A DNA stretch of 64,000 nucleotides from Clavulina sp. PMI_390 (taxonomy: Eukaryota > Basidiomycota > Agaricomycetes > Cantharellales > Hydnaceae). Each line of letters opens with the position of its first letter. The stretch's first letter is position 1. Position numbers and translations under genes: made by a program. Positions 25,032 through 37,600 of this stretch are shown one piece after another. The stretch lies in assembly GCA_015039315.1 (NCBI GenBank), contig WIDE01000011.1:62001-126000 (forward strand), given 5' to 3'. Below the pieces are notes generated by a model. It worked only from the letters and a program-made list of their open reading frames with translations, made no database searches and was not told the DNA's origin.

Positions 25032-26336
25032 CGATCGAGGTCGACGTGGCCGTCCATGCCACGCCAAAGCTTTGGTTTGTTCTCCTTTCTCTTGAGTCTT
25101 CACATTTTCCTCGGGCCTTCTTTCGTTTCCCGCCCCTCGCACAACTTCCAGTTCACACACAACAATTTGGACTATCAGCGACCCTACATTCATTCCTTTC
25201 TCACATACCCCATATACGTATGGATTGATAATAATAATACACACTCTGAGAGGGAATGCATCGCCGTCACCCACATGCTGGGAGTGATGTACGGGCTGTT
25301 GCTTTCTCTCAGTCATCTCCTTGGGCCTATCAGTGATATGAACTGCATTAGCCATGCCCTGAATCCACAACAGAGGGTTGCAACAAGCGCTCGGACCTAC
25401 AAGCGAATCGACCAAGGCAAGGCGTGCGGGCTGCGATCACCAAAAACGACGCAGCGGTTTCGACGCCATTGGTGGCACAGCTTCAGGAACATGAAACAAT
25501 TCACGTTCATGACATAACAAGGTTCGGTGATGGTCGGTGATTGCTTCTCAGGTCCATGGGAACTGGCGCCCTTTGGGTTGATCTAGGCCTGCAGGGTAGC
25601 CTAGCCCAATATCATGAAGCTGCGACCAAAAATGGCACAGCCCAGCGCGTGATCGCAGCCAAGAGTGCCAAGCCGCCTAGTGGGCAATACATCAATCGTA
25701 CCGGGATGCGAACAACACTAACAGTGTGCATCAACGAGAGGCGTGCATACGTATTATCTTTATTGTCCTGCCGCCGCCTGGGTCACCCGCAAGATTTACG
25801 ACATGATAGACCGCTAGTCTGGTGACCAAGATCAGGGTGTCGCACCCGAATAGGTAGGGTAATAAGCAGCCTTAGGCCAGGACATTTGTCATATAGAGTC
25901 CAAAAATATCTTGAGACTCAAGTCATTGACGACTTCGCAGTTGGCGTCCATCATGACAGCACGCGTAAAGCAGCAGAAGCAAGGGGGCGATAAGCATTGA
26001 GAGAAGGGCGAAGCACGAAATGAAGGTGGGCATAGCGAGGCAATTTCCTAGCCTGGCGAGGAAATTGTGGTAACGTAACGTTCCCAACAATAATTAGACA
26101 GTGAGCGACAGCTGAGAATCGTGCGAGTCATGCACTAACCACTGGAGCCTCGAGATCAAGAAGCCAGTGTGAGTATTGTTATTAATATTCAATGAGGCAG
26201 CTCAGGTCGCGAGAAGATGTGGAGCGGGCTCTTGGTGACGATAATGATTGCGAATCCAGTACTTATATACGGTGGGCAAATCTCGTCTCACACGAATTAA
26301 CTGCTGGCCATTAGCATATGTATCATAATGGAGTGG
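25032..26336. other. Long convergent intergenic region
   Basis: About 1.3 kb between the 3' ends of the PIG-B gene and the WDR53-like gene. Open frames up to 153 codons (25056-25517) show no recognisable domain. The only structured element I see is a perfect 9-base inverted repeat at 26041-26067. No tRNA or transposon was recognised. Confidence 0.5.
26041..26067. repeat. Perfect 9-bp inverted repeat with 9-base loop
   Basis: CAATTTCCT (26041-26049) and AGGAAATTG (26059-26067) are exact reverse complements around a 9-base spacer. It could form a hairpin in a transcript from either strand. Function unknown. Confidence 0.7.
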
Positions 26337-27820
26337 TCATGTCTCAGAGCGAGTCAGTTTGTAGACTTCCGCGCAACCTTTACCCGCTCGATCAAGCCCG
26401 CCTACTATGATCCAAGAGTCCTCGTTCGGTGGCACATAAACTTTCACCGAGTTGACCTTGAGCACCTGGGTAACATCGATTGACCATATCTCCTCGCAAG
26501 TGGGGGAACCAGCGGCAATATTGTTTTGAAGGCGGAAGCACGACAAATGCCCCGCCAGGGAGCAGCTGAGAAGGATATCGTCGGTGATGAATTCACTAAA
26601 TTGTATCCGTTAGTTCTTTGTGGGGTTTGGATACTTGGATTGTGCTCACACAGCGACGACAGGGCCCTGAGCAGCCGTGGTCCACAACGATGCCTCGGTG
26701 TCCTTCAAACCCTCCCAATATCTCCTTTTCTTTTTCTTCTTGGTAGAGTTAGCACCTGTAGGAGGGACTCTTTCGCCACCAAACCCAACCCATAGTTGCC
26801 CATTGGCCGACCCTGCAGCAATGACTCCGCTTGAAGAAATGGTGAGAGAGGTGACGAAGGGCGGCGATAATGAGATGTTCGCCTCGCCAGAAGATGGTGC
26901 TTGTGCAGATTCTGAACAGAAATCCCAATAAGTATGCGTGGTAAACGGTATTATCAGCAAAAAGATACGTACCGAAATTATAGGCAGATAAAGTTACGCC
27001 CTGCCGATAGTCGAAGTGAATGAGCTTCGAATCATACCCCCCAGTGACCACTAAGATGGAGGTGCGTAAAAAGTTTGGCCGCCAGATAAATAATGAGCAT
27101 TGGGGTACGTACTCTCAGAGGCGCGATCGGGAACTATTGAGACGGAGCCCGCCACCTGAAGGAAGCCGGGTGAGCGGACTCGGCGTTTCGCGATGCATTG
27201 AGTTACCTACACTAGAGTGCCCAGTCCTCATCTCCTGTTTCTGTCCACTCATTATGTCGAGCACGCCAACAGCGCCCGAGTCCGAGGTGAACGCAAGGGT
27301 ACTCCCAGATATATCGATCTTAACGGGATGAACCGTTAGCTGCAGACGCGGTGGCATAAAAAAGCTGACAGCTTCTCCAACCTCATTCAATACGTTATCT
27401 GAGTCTAGAATGGCATAAATTTTCAAGGCGCTATCCAACTTCATCACAAGGGTGTCGGAGCTGAGGTCAAAGCATGCCACACGTGTGCCAAAGGAGATCC
27501 AGAGACTGGCACATTCGCCAGTGGACTGTTGAGCACCAACGGAGAAGATGGCACAAGATACTTCATCCCCGAGACCCATGATGGCTCGATCGGCCCTGGC
27601 AAATGGAGGCTGGAAGACCTTGACGACACCGTCCTCTGAGCAACGAAGGTAGCGTAAAGTAGGCGAATCATCACGATTTTATGTCAGTACACCTTGCAGT
27701 TGCTTGCGAGAATGATGTCGAACCAGACCCAAGAGCTAGTCGACCATCGCGGCTCAGCGCCACACAGCTAATTGGCTTTGGCGTCCCAATCGACCCTGTA
27801 TGAGTGGGAGGGCCGAACAT
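26337..27820 (-). CDS. WD40-repeat protein, WDR53-like
   Basis: Beta-propeller protein starting at the ATG at 27820 (MFGPPTHTGSIGTPKPISCV). WD-type strands follow: VALSRDGRLALGSG, YLRCSEDGVVKVFQPPFA, SLWISFGTRVACFDL, then after short introns VTGGYDSKLIHFDYRQG, TSLTISSSGVIAAGSANGQL, WVGFGGERV, and a C-terminal strand WIIVGGLDRAGKGCAEVYKL. The VTGGYDSKL...FDYRQG segment and overall size suggest the WDR53 family, which in animals is linked to CUL4-DDB1 ubiquitin ligases; I give that as a resemblance only. A lysine-rich loop (KKKKKRRYWEG) precedes the last blades. The gene is divergent from the glutamine-synthetase-like gene, with 157 bases between start codons. Confidence 0.68.
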
Positions 27821-27977
27821 CCTGGTGCTGACGTGACCGAGAAGGAGCAGAGGTGACGGCGTCGGAGAGTCCGAAAATACAATGTGATGTCAACAAGCGA
27901 TCGGATTCGCGCGTCACGCGATAAGGCTTTCTCCTCCCCCTTGACACCCCTGGCTTGAAAGCCTTCCCCCCATTCAC

Positions 27978-30246
27978 GATGCTAACTCCGACATACAATG
28001 CCCCTCGCGATCTTCGCTCGCTTACAAGCCTGCTGCAGGATGATATCAAGGTGAAAGTGGCAGGTGCGTTTCCATCTTAATATTCCCGAGGAAGCTATAG
28101 AGATGGCACTCGCATATGCTCATAGGAATCGATGGTAATGGACTGTCGATGATGCTAGCAGGTTCAATACTGACCTACCTACGCAGCTGATGGTGTCTTG
28201 CGCGGCAAATTCATGGTGCATCAATCTCAACTTAGCAGACAGGAGGGACACACAGATTAACGAACAATATCTTATAGTCGAAGAAGAAGTTTCTGAGCAT
28301 CGCTGAAGAAGGTTTTGGCTTTTGCAGCGTCATCTTGTTCGTGCTTATAACCCTAAGTTGCTCTCTCACCGACCTGATCCCTCCGCAAACGCATCAGTGG
28401 ATGGGATATTCACGACAACGTCTACCCAAATGAGCTCTTGATCTCGAATAGGCAGAACGGCTACAGGGATCTCCTTGCGAAAGTCGATCTCTCAACCTAT
28501 CGCCGGATTCCCTGGGAGCATCACGTCGCCTTTTTCCTCGTATCATTCCTCGACCCCGATACGAAGGAGCCAATCTCGGTGGACCCTCGTAGTGCAATTG
28601 CGAAAGCAGTCGATGAAGCAGGTAAACTGGGATGGACCCCTTTGTCTGGCGTAGAATATGAGGTATCATTTTTTTTGGGCTCATCAAGCTATGGGGGTTT
28701 CTGACGTCACGTACCTGGTAGTACTTCCAATTCCAAGGCAAGAGCCTCTTCTGCTACGACGTGTATGACCGCGTTTCTCAAACGGACTACTTCAATAGAG
28801 ACCGCGCACACAGTAGCAGAGAAGAAATTTAGCAACCTGACGGCTCTTACCCCAGGGAGTATGTGTGTCTTCATCCTTGAACCTTTTCCGTTCCTGACCT
28901 TTTGTTGCACAAGTGCACGGATATTCCATGCTACGACCCACACTCAATCAGGAGTATTTCAACAGCCTTTTTGATGTTTCGTTAGAGATGGGGGTAGAGA
29001 TTGAGGGCCATCGTGCGTATATTCCATTTTCGGCGCGGTGTCAACATGGTTTACCCTCTTCTTATAGACACGGAGACTGGGCCAGGTAGGCTAATGTATC
29101 TATCATGATGGGGTTTCAGCATCTAACCTACATTTGTCCAGGTGTCTACGAAACGGCACTGGTAAGCACTCCATTCTACCTCCTCTTTCTTCCATAGCAT
29201 GGAAAATGAATCTGGAATGCACACTCTCAGGCATACACAACTGCAGACCGTATCGCCGATAACGCCACTCTATTCAAGCTCATCGCGAAGAGTGTGGGCA
29301 TGAAGTTGGGGGTCATGCCGTCCTTTATGGCCAAACCGTGGGCGAATCTACCTGGATGTAGCGGACATATCCACGTCTCACTTCGTGACGCAGCGGGAAC
29401 TAATGTCTTCGCTATCTCCGAGGAGGAGCTCAAAGCAGGTGGTCGGTCGGACGCCGCGTACGATGATACCAAGTTCCTGAGCGAGGAAGGAGAGTGGTTT
29501 GTTGCTGGACTTCTGGATGGTTTGCAAGACGGTATGAGAACAATGTTGGAGACATATGCTATGAAACTGACGTGAAATTCTAGTTATGCCACTGGTATGC
29601 AACGAATGTAGGATTGACCCAATGATTGACTCACCTTTTTCCTAGCTCGTGCCCACCATCAACGGTTACAAGAGATTAGTCGGCGGAGAGTCTTTCTGGG
29701 CCCCCAATAAGGTACTGCCAAGCTTTGGCACCCTGAATTATTTTCTTACGCCATGGGTCCATATTTCATAGCTCACGTATGGATATGACTCGCGAGCAGC
29801 CTCTGTCAGGATTATCTCCCCACCATCTTGCCCTCCCTCGTCAACCCGACTCGAGATCCGTGTCCCAGGAGCAGACATGCAGCCCCACTTTGCCCTTTCG
29901 GCCATCTATCTGCTTGGACTGCGAGGCATAGCCAAGAAGCTCCCACTCTCCGTCCCCCCCGTCTCCGTGCAACAAGCTCAAGGTGCGGCTGCAGAAGTGA
30001 AGAAGCTTGCTGTTAGCCTCGAGAGCGCCACGGAAGCCATGATGCGCGAGGGAAGCGTTGCTAGAGAGTTGTTCGGTGATGTGTTTGTGGAGCATTTCGG
30101 AGGGACGAGGCTGCATGAAGTGAGAGTATGGAATGAGGCAGTCACGAACTGGGAGCGTGCGTATTTGCTTTTTTATTGCCTCACTATCACTTTGACAAAG
30201 GACTGATTTGGTCACCATAGTGGAACGATATCTCGAGTTGGCCTAG
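27978..30246 (+). CDS. Glutamine synthetase-like protein (type I / FluG C-terminal type)
   Basis: Encodes about 480 residues of the bacterial-type (GS-I beta) glutamine synthetase fold. N-terminal beta-grasp landmarks are VKVAGIDADGVLRGKFM and ADLSTYRRIPWE-like VDLSTYRRIPWEHHV, then DPRSAIAKAVDEA and VEYEYFQFQ. The catalytic domain shows EIEGHHTETGPGVYETAL, then KPWANLPGCSGHIHVSL and NGYKRLVGGESFWAPN. Type I eukaryotic relatives include lengsin and the C-terminal half of Aspergillus FluG, so ammonia ligation to glutamate or another amine is possible but not assured. Very small exons occur: 9 bases at 28126-28134, 18 at 29068-29085 and 20 at 29142-29161; all keep the frame. The stop at 30246 follows a final short exon (LERYLELA). 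It shares a 157-base promoter region with the WD40 gene. Confidence 0.85.
28126..28134 (+). other. 9-base micro-exon of the glutamine synthetase-like gene
   Basis: GAATCGATG lies between an ATAG acceptor and a GTAATG donor. Joined to flanking exons it gives KVAG-ID-ADGVLRGK, which restores the conserved N-terminal segment. Without it the GID motif is lost. Confidence 0.7.
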
Positions 30247-30395
30247 ATGATGCGTCATTAAAGAAGAATAGGGAATGCTGCTAAATCCATGGTTAAACGT
30301 ATGATTATCACTTCACCGAGTGTTGTATATGTGATACGGTAGGCAATAGGATATTAGCATGACAAAGGGAGTCACGAGTGAGAGGATGCAGTGAC

Positions 30396-31090
30396 TCATA
30401 GCACGGAATCAGATGTGGCGGCAGGAGGAGTCATGGCTTCTGCTGGTTCTGCATGATTCACCAGGCCAAAGAATCTTTCGCGGCCCCGAGTTGCTTCGTC
30501 CCGGGGCAGCTTCTCTCCTCGCTCACGAGCAATGCCAATGTAGCGTCGCTCTCTTCTGCCCTTTTGTACGCGGTAGAAGCGGACAAAGCCTGGAATTTCA
30601 GCATGTAGTGTGTGGTCTTTGCCCATGTAGACCTGGAGTCAATGTGAACGCCACAAGAACAAAGGTCAGAAATCGCGGCCCGAGGGAGGTGTAAGAGAGA
30701 GGAGCGAACATTTTGCCCGGCGTGGAATTGGGTTCCCCTTTGTCGGAGGATGATATTTCCAGCCTCAGCCCATTGGTCTATAGCATAGAGAGAAGTGCGC
30801 AAGAACAAAGGTGTAACAAGAGGTTATTCATTCAGAGTACGTCATTAGAAACAGAAAGAACGCACCAGAAAAAAGTTTTAGGCCAAGGCGCTGTCCAGGC
30901 GATGACCTGTTATTGGAAGTTGTGCCACCACCGCGTTTGGTCGCATGTCGCACTTGGTCCACACCTTGTAAAATCACTAAAAGTTAGTGGATGCAAGGAC
31001 GCATTTTTCGCGATGAATGGCCTTACCAACTGCGACAGGGACTCTAGGAGCGACTACTCGAGCTGTAGAAAGACCCAGGCGCGTGAGCAT
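30396..31090 (-). CDS. Mitochondrial large-subunit ribosomal protein bL27m
   Basis: Begins at the ATG at 31090 with a presequence-like MLTRLGLSTARVVAPRVPV. After introns it reads VRHATKRGGGTTSNNRSSPG, QRLGLKLFS, then GNIILRQRGTQFHAGQNV and YMGKDHTLHAEIPGFVRFYR. These are the hallmark bL27 segments: the ATKRGGGTT-N-R start after processing, and the RQRGT-FH-G-NV-G-D-TL block. bL27 reaches toward the peptidyl-transferase centre of the mitoribosome. A C-terminal extension of about 45 residues (IGIARERGEKLPRDEATRGR...) goes beyond bacterial L27, as in fungal Mrp7-type proteins. It is divergent from SKP1, with 240 bases between starts. Confidence 0.93.
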
Positions 31091-31330
31091 TTGTTTGTGG
31101 CACTTTCCTAAAGCGGTTGCGTTCGGCTCGTTCCGCTTCTGTTATCAGCTGTTTGCCAGCCCAAAGCGCACGCCACACTTGTACGTTCCTCACCCTCTCC
31201 ATCTCTCGATTTGTGCTCGTCAACCACTCCCGCTAAACGTATATCACCCCTCCATTTCATCGCTGTGTTTTCCATCTCACTGACATAGCTATCCAAAACC
31301 ACAAGCCCTCAATCCCTCTTCCCATCGATC

Positions 31331-32146
31331 ATGTCTGGCCATATCAAGCTCACCACCTCCGACAACGAGCAATTTGAGGTTGACCGTGATGTCGCCGAGC
31401 GCTCTGTTCTGATCAAGAACATGCTTGAGGGTAAGAACGCGTCGATTCTTTCCCCATCGGGCGCAGCACTGAACGCGAGACATCGCTTGGATTCGCCCAG
31501 ACGTTGGTGAATCGCCCGACCAGGCCATCCCCCTCCCCAACGTATCTGCCACTGTCCTTGCTAAAGTAATTATCCAGTCCTGCTAACACCTTGAGTGTGC
31601 GTTGCTAATCGATGAGTGTGGCTGTGTCTCATTAGGTTCTTGAGTACTGCGAGCACCACCGCGGCGAGCCGATGCCTGTAGCAGACGCCGACGACGATGT
31701 GCGCAAGAAGACCACCGATATCGGCGAATGGGATCAAAAATTCATTGCTGTTGACCAAGAGATGCTCTTTGAGATCATTCTTGCGGCCAACTACCTCGAC
31801 ATCAAGCCATTGCTGTGAGCATCGCCTCACCACGAGTCATCATTTATTCCATCGCGTTCTGACTCCCTCCATTCCCACAGCGATGTTGGGTGTAAGACTG
31901 TTGCCAACATGATCAAGGGCAAGACCCCCGAGGAGATCCGGAAGCTCTTCAACATTGTCAACGACTTCACTCCCGAGGAGGAGGTAAGCGCCCACTTATC
32001 ACCCAAATCGGGTCCATCTCTTACCATCCGATTCTTTGGTTCATTAGGCTCAAATCAGGAAGGAGAACGAATGGGCCGAAGGTATGTAGCTTTTGCTTCT
32101 ATGACGCTTTGTTCCTTCACTAAACCATTGTCTCATAGACCGCTGA
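31331..32146 (+). CDS. SKP1: SKP1, SCF ubiquitin-ligase adaptor
   Basis: Small adaptor that links F-box proteins to cullin-1. Exons give [57 protein letters not shown], an acidic loop ([20 protein letters not shown]), [40 protein letters not shown] and [20 protein letters not shown]. It closes with [16 protein letters not shown], the classical SKP1 terminus. The last exon is tiny: the frame ends GAA G/AC CGC TGA with the stop at 32146. The BTB/POZ fold and C-terminal F-box-binding helices are complete, so the protein looks fully functional. Confidence 0.97.
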
Positions 32147-32531
32147 ACAGCTTCAGCATCCGCCATCCGCCTTTCCTGGTCATCTTGTTGTCTCGTTTGC
32201 ATTTTGCCCCTTTGTACATTCAGTCGACACACCGTGTCTCTTCTTTCTTCTTCATAACGTACTAAATTGCACCATTCCTAAACATTCCACACTATTCGCT
32301 CATGCAGCAACTGGGTTCTTCGACTCGGCGTCTATCGTAACTCCCGCGCGCACGATTCTACTAAGCAACACCAAAAAAGCTGTAGAGGAGTGTCCATCTA
32401 TCTCGCAAGAGTAGCTTGAGTGCCTCACATCCGGTCCGATCTTCTGTATCACGGTTTGTGACCCCCGCGATACATTTGTTGACTGTTGTTGTGCATCCTA
32501 CCCTGGCGAGCGTGTTTCTTCTTTGTGTCCG
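32147..32531. other. Intergenic region between SKP1 and the capping-enzyme gene
   Basis: About 385 bases holding the SKP1 3' region and the promoter of the guanylyltransferase gene. Apart from a pyrimidine-rich stretch near 32220-32260, nothing distinctive is seen. Confidence 0.5.
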
Positions 32532-34490
32532 ATGCCTACGTTAGAGATACCGGGAAACATTGTTCCTCGCGAGGTGGAGGTACATTTGCGCGAAAAAGTC
32601 GCCATAATGTGTGGCATGGAACGTTGGAGGTGTGTCTATCGCCTCCAAGCCTCCTCAGACTAGAACGACTCTGCACTGGTCCCAACGACGCACACTATCT
32701 TTGCTGCAATAGATTTCCAGGCTCTCAGCCTGTCAGTTTCCGGAAGAGAGATGTTGAGCGCCTGCACCGCGAGGAGTGAGTGAACACACTCTCATGTAGA
32801 GTACCAGACGGCACATTTACCAAATCTCTGGGTTGAACTTTATCTATGGCTCCCTCAATATCCTACTGCCGTCTATTAAAGCTATTGGGTCTGTGAAAAA
32901 TCGGACGGGATAAGAGTGATCATGCTGATATTGCCAGTCATGGATGGCCAAGAAGTCTATCTGGTGTGCATTGCGTCAGTTTCATACGGCCCACCCCACG
33001 ACGCTCATTATACACCTTGAGGACAGATCGACAGGACAGAGAACTTCCGCAACATCACTGGGCTATACTTTCCTCACTTTCGCAATAAAGCCCACCCTCT
33101 AGGAGACACGCTTCTTGATGGCGAGCTTGTCTTGGACAAAGATCCTCGAGGAGGACCGGTACGCACTGTTCGACATCAACCCATGATTTCACCCACTCAG
33201 ACATGTGCATCAGGATATTCTGAAGTTGTATGTGTTTGATTGTATGGTCTGTGACGGGCAGAACATTATGGAGAAAACATTATCTAGTCGCACCGGGGTA
33301 CGTTGCATCTCCAAGGTTTTTTTTTCTCGAAAGATGTGACCTGACTCGTGGCAATTTACCGTATCTAGCGACTGATGCAATATGTGGAGCAGCCATTCCA
33401 AGGGATGCTGAAGGAGATGCCTCACATGGCGGCTTCTTTCCCCTTTCAGTGTGTCCTCTATATCCCGGACAATTTGTTATTGCTCGACGAGTACTGACCG
33501 ACGTTTTGGGGAAAGAGTCACTGTAAAGAAGATGCGCCCTTCCTATTACGTGTCCAAAACTGTCAAGGAAGACATCCCCAATCAGCCCCATGAGTCGGAT
33601 GGCCTAATCTACACTAATGTGATGAATAGGTATGCTATAGGAACGGACACATCTCTGTGAGTTTGCTCCATCCTCTGTTACTGTCATGAGACTTTTGTGG
33701 CTAAGAAATGGGCGACATCTCCAGTCTCAAGTGGAAGGCCCCCTCTGAAAATTCTATTGATTTCAAGCTCGAATTGCGCTTCCCTAATATGAACGGCACC
33801 GAGGAGCCTGATTTTACCGCTAAGCCTGTGTTTTTGCTACTGGCAAACCATGGCACAAGAGGCGCGCGCGGGTTGCGAGAGTCAAAATATGAATACTACG
33901 ATCTCATGGAAATGGAGGACGAGGAATGGGAAAAGTCAGTGGAGAATCTTCTTCGCGTGCCAACCCCATCTTATCATCTTTTTCCCTCCAGGATGAAGGC
34001 ATCTGGCGTCCAAGTGGACGATCGAATTGTCGAGGTCTCATGGGATCCGGCAAAATCCAGATGGCTTTTTATGCGTTTCAGGGACGATAAGACGGATGGA
34101 AACCATATCAGTGTCATCCAGAACATCATCGAGAGCATCACTGATGGGGTAGAAGTTGACCAGGTACATTCGTATACTCAGCCTAATGGATGTCATTATT
34201 ACAGACTGTCTTACCCTAACTCCTTATATCAGCTCCTTGACACTGCTGATGCCGTGAGAGCCGCATGGAAAACTCGGGAAAGCCAGCCTCCTCCGACACC
34301 TGGCACCAGCCAGCTTCCAGCACCCCCTCGGCGAGACTCTCGCATGGGAAACGTACCAGCCCCCATAAACTACAAAGATGAATACTGCTATGTTCACCCG
34401 GATATGAAATTCCCAGAGGGACACATCCGTTCAAGCCTGGTGTACAGCCGATGGTCGGGGCCTCCATCGGTGAATGGCGTTTTGCGATAA
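32532..34490 (+). CDS. CEG1: mRNA guanylyltransferase (capping enzyme alpha subunit, Ceg1-type)
   Basis: Nuclear nucleotidyltransferase that moves GMP onto 5'-diphosphate RNA ends. Start MPTLEIPGNIVPREVEVHLR at 32532. Motif I is YWVCEKSDGIRV; the lysine codon at 32898-32900 is the GMP attachment site. Motif III follows as NFRNITGLYFPHFRN, IIIa as DTLLDGELVLD, IV as ESDGLIYT and V as LKWKAPSENSIDFKLELRF. An OB-fold region carries VEVSWDPAKSRWLFMRFRDD, DKTDGNHISV. No triphosphatase domain is fused, as expected for fungi, where capping uses separate subunits. The C-terminal tail after about 34260 is Pro-rich. Introns are about 50-90 bases. The gene is followed closely by UTP21 on the same strand. 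Confidence 0.93.
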
Positions 34491-34669
34491 TTTGTGTTTA
34501 ATTGTAGCAGGCTGTAACATATAAGCTGGCTTTTCTGTAACCTCACTACCATCTCATATGTATATCGGAGTCGATCATCCATGTATCTTGATACACTCGA
34601 CTACTCCATTCAAGTCGGGTTGGAGTTTGTCCTTGTTGCCTTCGAGGAGGCCAGAAATTTCTTGAGCCC

Positions 34670-37600
34670 ATGGCGAGCATTCCTCCACCGCGCAAACGAT
34701 TAAGACGCGACGTTGAGACCAATGAAAACCAAAATTCTGCGCCATCGCAGCTGAACCCCTCCTCGTCCTTTCACCTATATGCACCATTCCGAGCTCTTGG
34801 TCTTGTCACAAACCATGTACCCTTTGCTGTCCAGACGCGCACAAACAAGGGAAGCACTGCTCCTCCCAGGATCCATATCGTCACATGTCTGGGGAAATCA
34901 TGGATGATGTGGGAAGGCGAAAAAATGACCCTACTATTCGTTGGTATGTTATACCTTTTACTCGATTCATCACCTTCATGAACGCCATTCCTTCAGGCTC
35001 CGATCTTGAGTATTCTATCACGTCCCTTTTGATGGATGGAGATGCTGTGTGGGCGTCTGGTGGTTATTATATTACTAAGTTCCTTCGAGGCAAGCCAGTA
35101 TGTAATGCTTACTATGGTGTGGCGAATCTTTGCACCTGACAGAGTTTTGAGCAGGTGGCCCGGCTTGAAAATCCTCTCGAGACGACGATCGCATCTATAT
35201 TAGTGTTTGGTTCACGTATGCTTGCTCTGACAGAAGATGGCACCCATCTACTTGTGTGGGATATGGAGACTTCTAGTACGTCCTTGCTTACTACTTGCAG
35301 TTTGCTGACTTGCCTTAGAGGCTAATATCTACTACAGAGCCTGTCAATAGCATAGAGTTCGACGCAGATTTCACGGCGACACATATGCTCCATCCTGCGA
35401 CCTACCTCAACAAGATTTTGATCGGTAGCAGCCAGGGTGGCTTACAGCTGTGGAATATCGCTACAGGGTGAGCGATCGCGCGGTCTAATCTGCTCATGCG
35501 TCACCAGATTATAACACTGCATGTCCTACAGCATGAAAATTCATACCTTCGATCCTTCCAACATTCGTTCTAGAGGGACATCTGGCCCCAGTGCAATCAC
35601 CTCGGTTGTGCAGTCTCCAGCTATCGATATCGTTGGTATTGGGTTCGCTTCCGGAGAAGTATCGATATACGATATCCGTGCCGACGAGCGATTGCTTTCC
35701 GTCAACATGAGTACAGGAGTTGGGAGTGGCGGAGATCCTGGTAGGATTACAGCTATAGGTTTCCGCTCAGGTACGATGAATCCTGTCCGGCTCCTCTCAG
35801 CTCTCAATGCTGAAGACTCATCGTGTAGATGGAGAACCCATTCTCTCAACCGCTTCATCAAATGGGCACATTGCCTTTTGGGACCTCAATGCAAATGCAC
35901 GGCTTCTACACGTCTATCGTGGTGCTCACGACGGTTCTGTAACTTCGATGCAGTGGATTCCGGGCCAGGCGTTACTTATCACCTCAGGAGACGACAATTC
36001 GGTCAAGGTATGTAAATCAAATATTCGTACCACTGTGACGATCATCACTCATCCTTGGATCTTAGCAATGGGTGTTCGATTCGCCTTCTGAGCCACCGCG
36101 ATTGTTGAAGTTCAGAGCGGGACATCAAGCTCCTCCACATCTTATCCGTTACTACGGCTCCGATGGAAAGCAGCTCCTCACTGCTGCTCGAGACCGTAGC
36201 CTCCGATACACTTCGGTTGTTCGTGATTCACGAAGTCATGAGCTTTCTCAAGGCACGTCCAGGTACTTCGTCACACTTACAACCACTAACTGTTCTTCAA
36301 AGGCTCTCTTGGGAAAAAATCATCCTCCCTCTCAGTACCCCTAGCTCACTTCAAGCTCCCTCCGGTCACATCACTATCATTTTCGTCCACTCGGTCAAAG
36401 GACTGGGAAGATGTGATGACCTCCCATTCTCCCCTTGGATCTGACCTCCCCACCTCTGGTGGTGCTGCTTCCTCTTTTGCTCGAACATGGACCGTCCAGA
36501 ACAAACGACTAGGCCGATGGTCAATGGGATTGTCTGCTCCTGGGGTAGATTCTCGAGGCAATCCTTCTTCCGCCCCTCCACTCACCAAAAAAGACGACCC
36601 TGCCTCTGTCCTGAGCACGAAGTCTAAGAAGAAGCTTCATACCAACCCCGATGGTGGTGTAGTCAGAAGCGTTTTTGTCACAAGTTGCGGCAACTTCGGC
36701 TTGGCTGGGAGCTCGAAAGGAAAAGTTGTGATGTGGAACATGCAGAGTGGTATACGTAGGCGGGAGTTTGATGTTGGCCCGCTTGATGCTAGGATGCGGC
36801 CCGCCACCCTTGCGACCAATGGTAAGGGCAAGTCCAAGGCTGTAGAGCGTCCTATCACTGGCGTTGCGGTGGACCCGTTAAATCGGACGCTTGTCGCTAC
36901 GACGCTGGACGGAACTGTGAATGTGAGTCTGATCGGAGCCACCTCACCTGTCTCAATCCGAGCCCAATTTCTCCATTGCAGTTCTTCGATTTTCACAGCG
37001 CCAAACGAGAGACTATCATACAATTGCCGTCTGCTGCTGTTTCCCTGCTCCTCCAGCCGCATAGCGGTCTTCTAGCCATAATCTGCGACGACATGGCAAT
37101 CCGGATGGTGGATATCGAGACTCGGAGAGTAGTTCGAGAGTATATAGGTTTCAAAGGGAGGATACTTGACATCGTACGTTCTTCCTTGCCTGTCGACGTT
37201 TACTCTTGCTCATAATACACTTTCTTATGTTCATTCGTAGACATTCTCTCCGGATTCTCGATGGCTAGTTGCATCATCAATGGATGGGGTCATCAGGACC
37301 TTCGACATTCCCACAGGGACACTTATTGATGCATTCAAGACTCCAAGCGTATGCACTAGCCTGAGTTTCTCGCCGACTGGTGACTTTTTGGCAACTTCTC
37401 ATGTGGACAGTGTTGGCGTTTATCTTTGGTATGTCCCTGAAGTGTTTCAGTGACTGCTGTGCTCATCTAAATTTTGAATGAAGGGCGAATCGCGCTCAAT
37501 ATGCCGAGGTCTCCTTACAATCGTTTGACGAGAGTGCTGCCCTCGCGAGAAAAAGCGCTGTCATCCAGCTGCCGTCCCTTCAAGGCACTGGAGAGGATGA

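Noticed and set aside
25056..25517. 153-codon + strand frame after the PIG-B gene
   Set aside because: It lies in the likely 3' untranslated region. There is no domain, no splice support and no coding-like composition.
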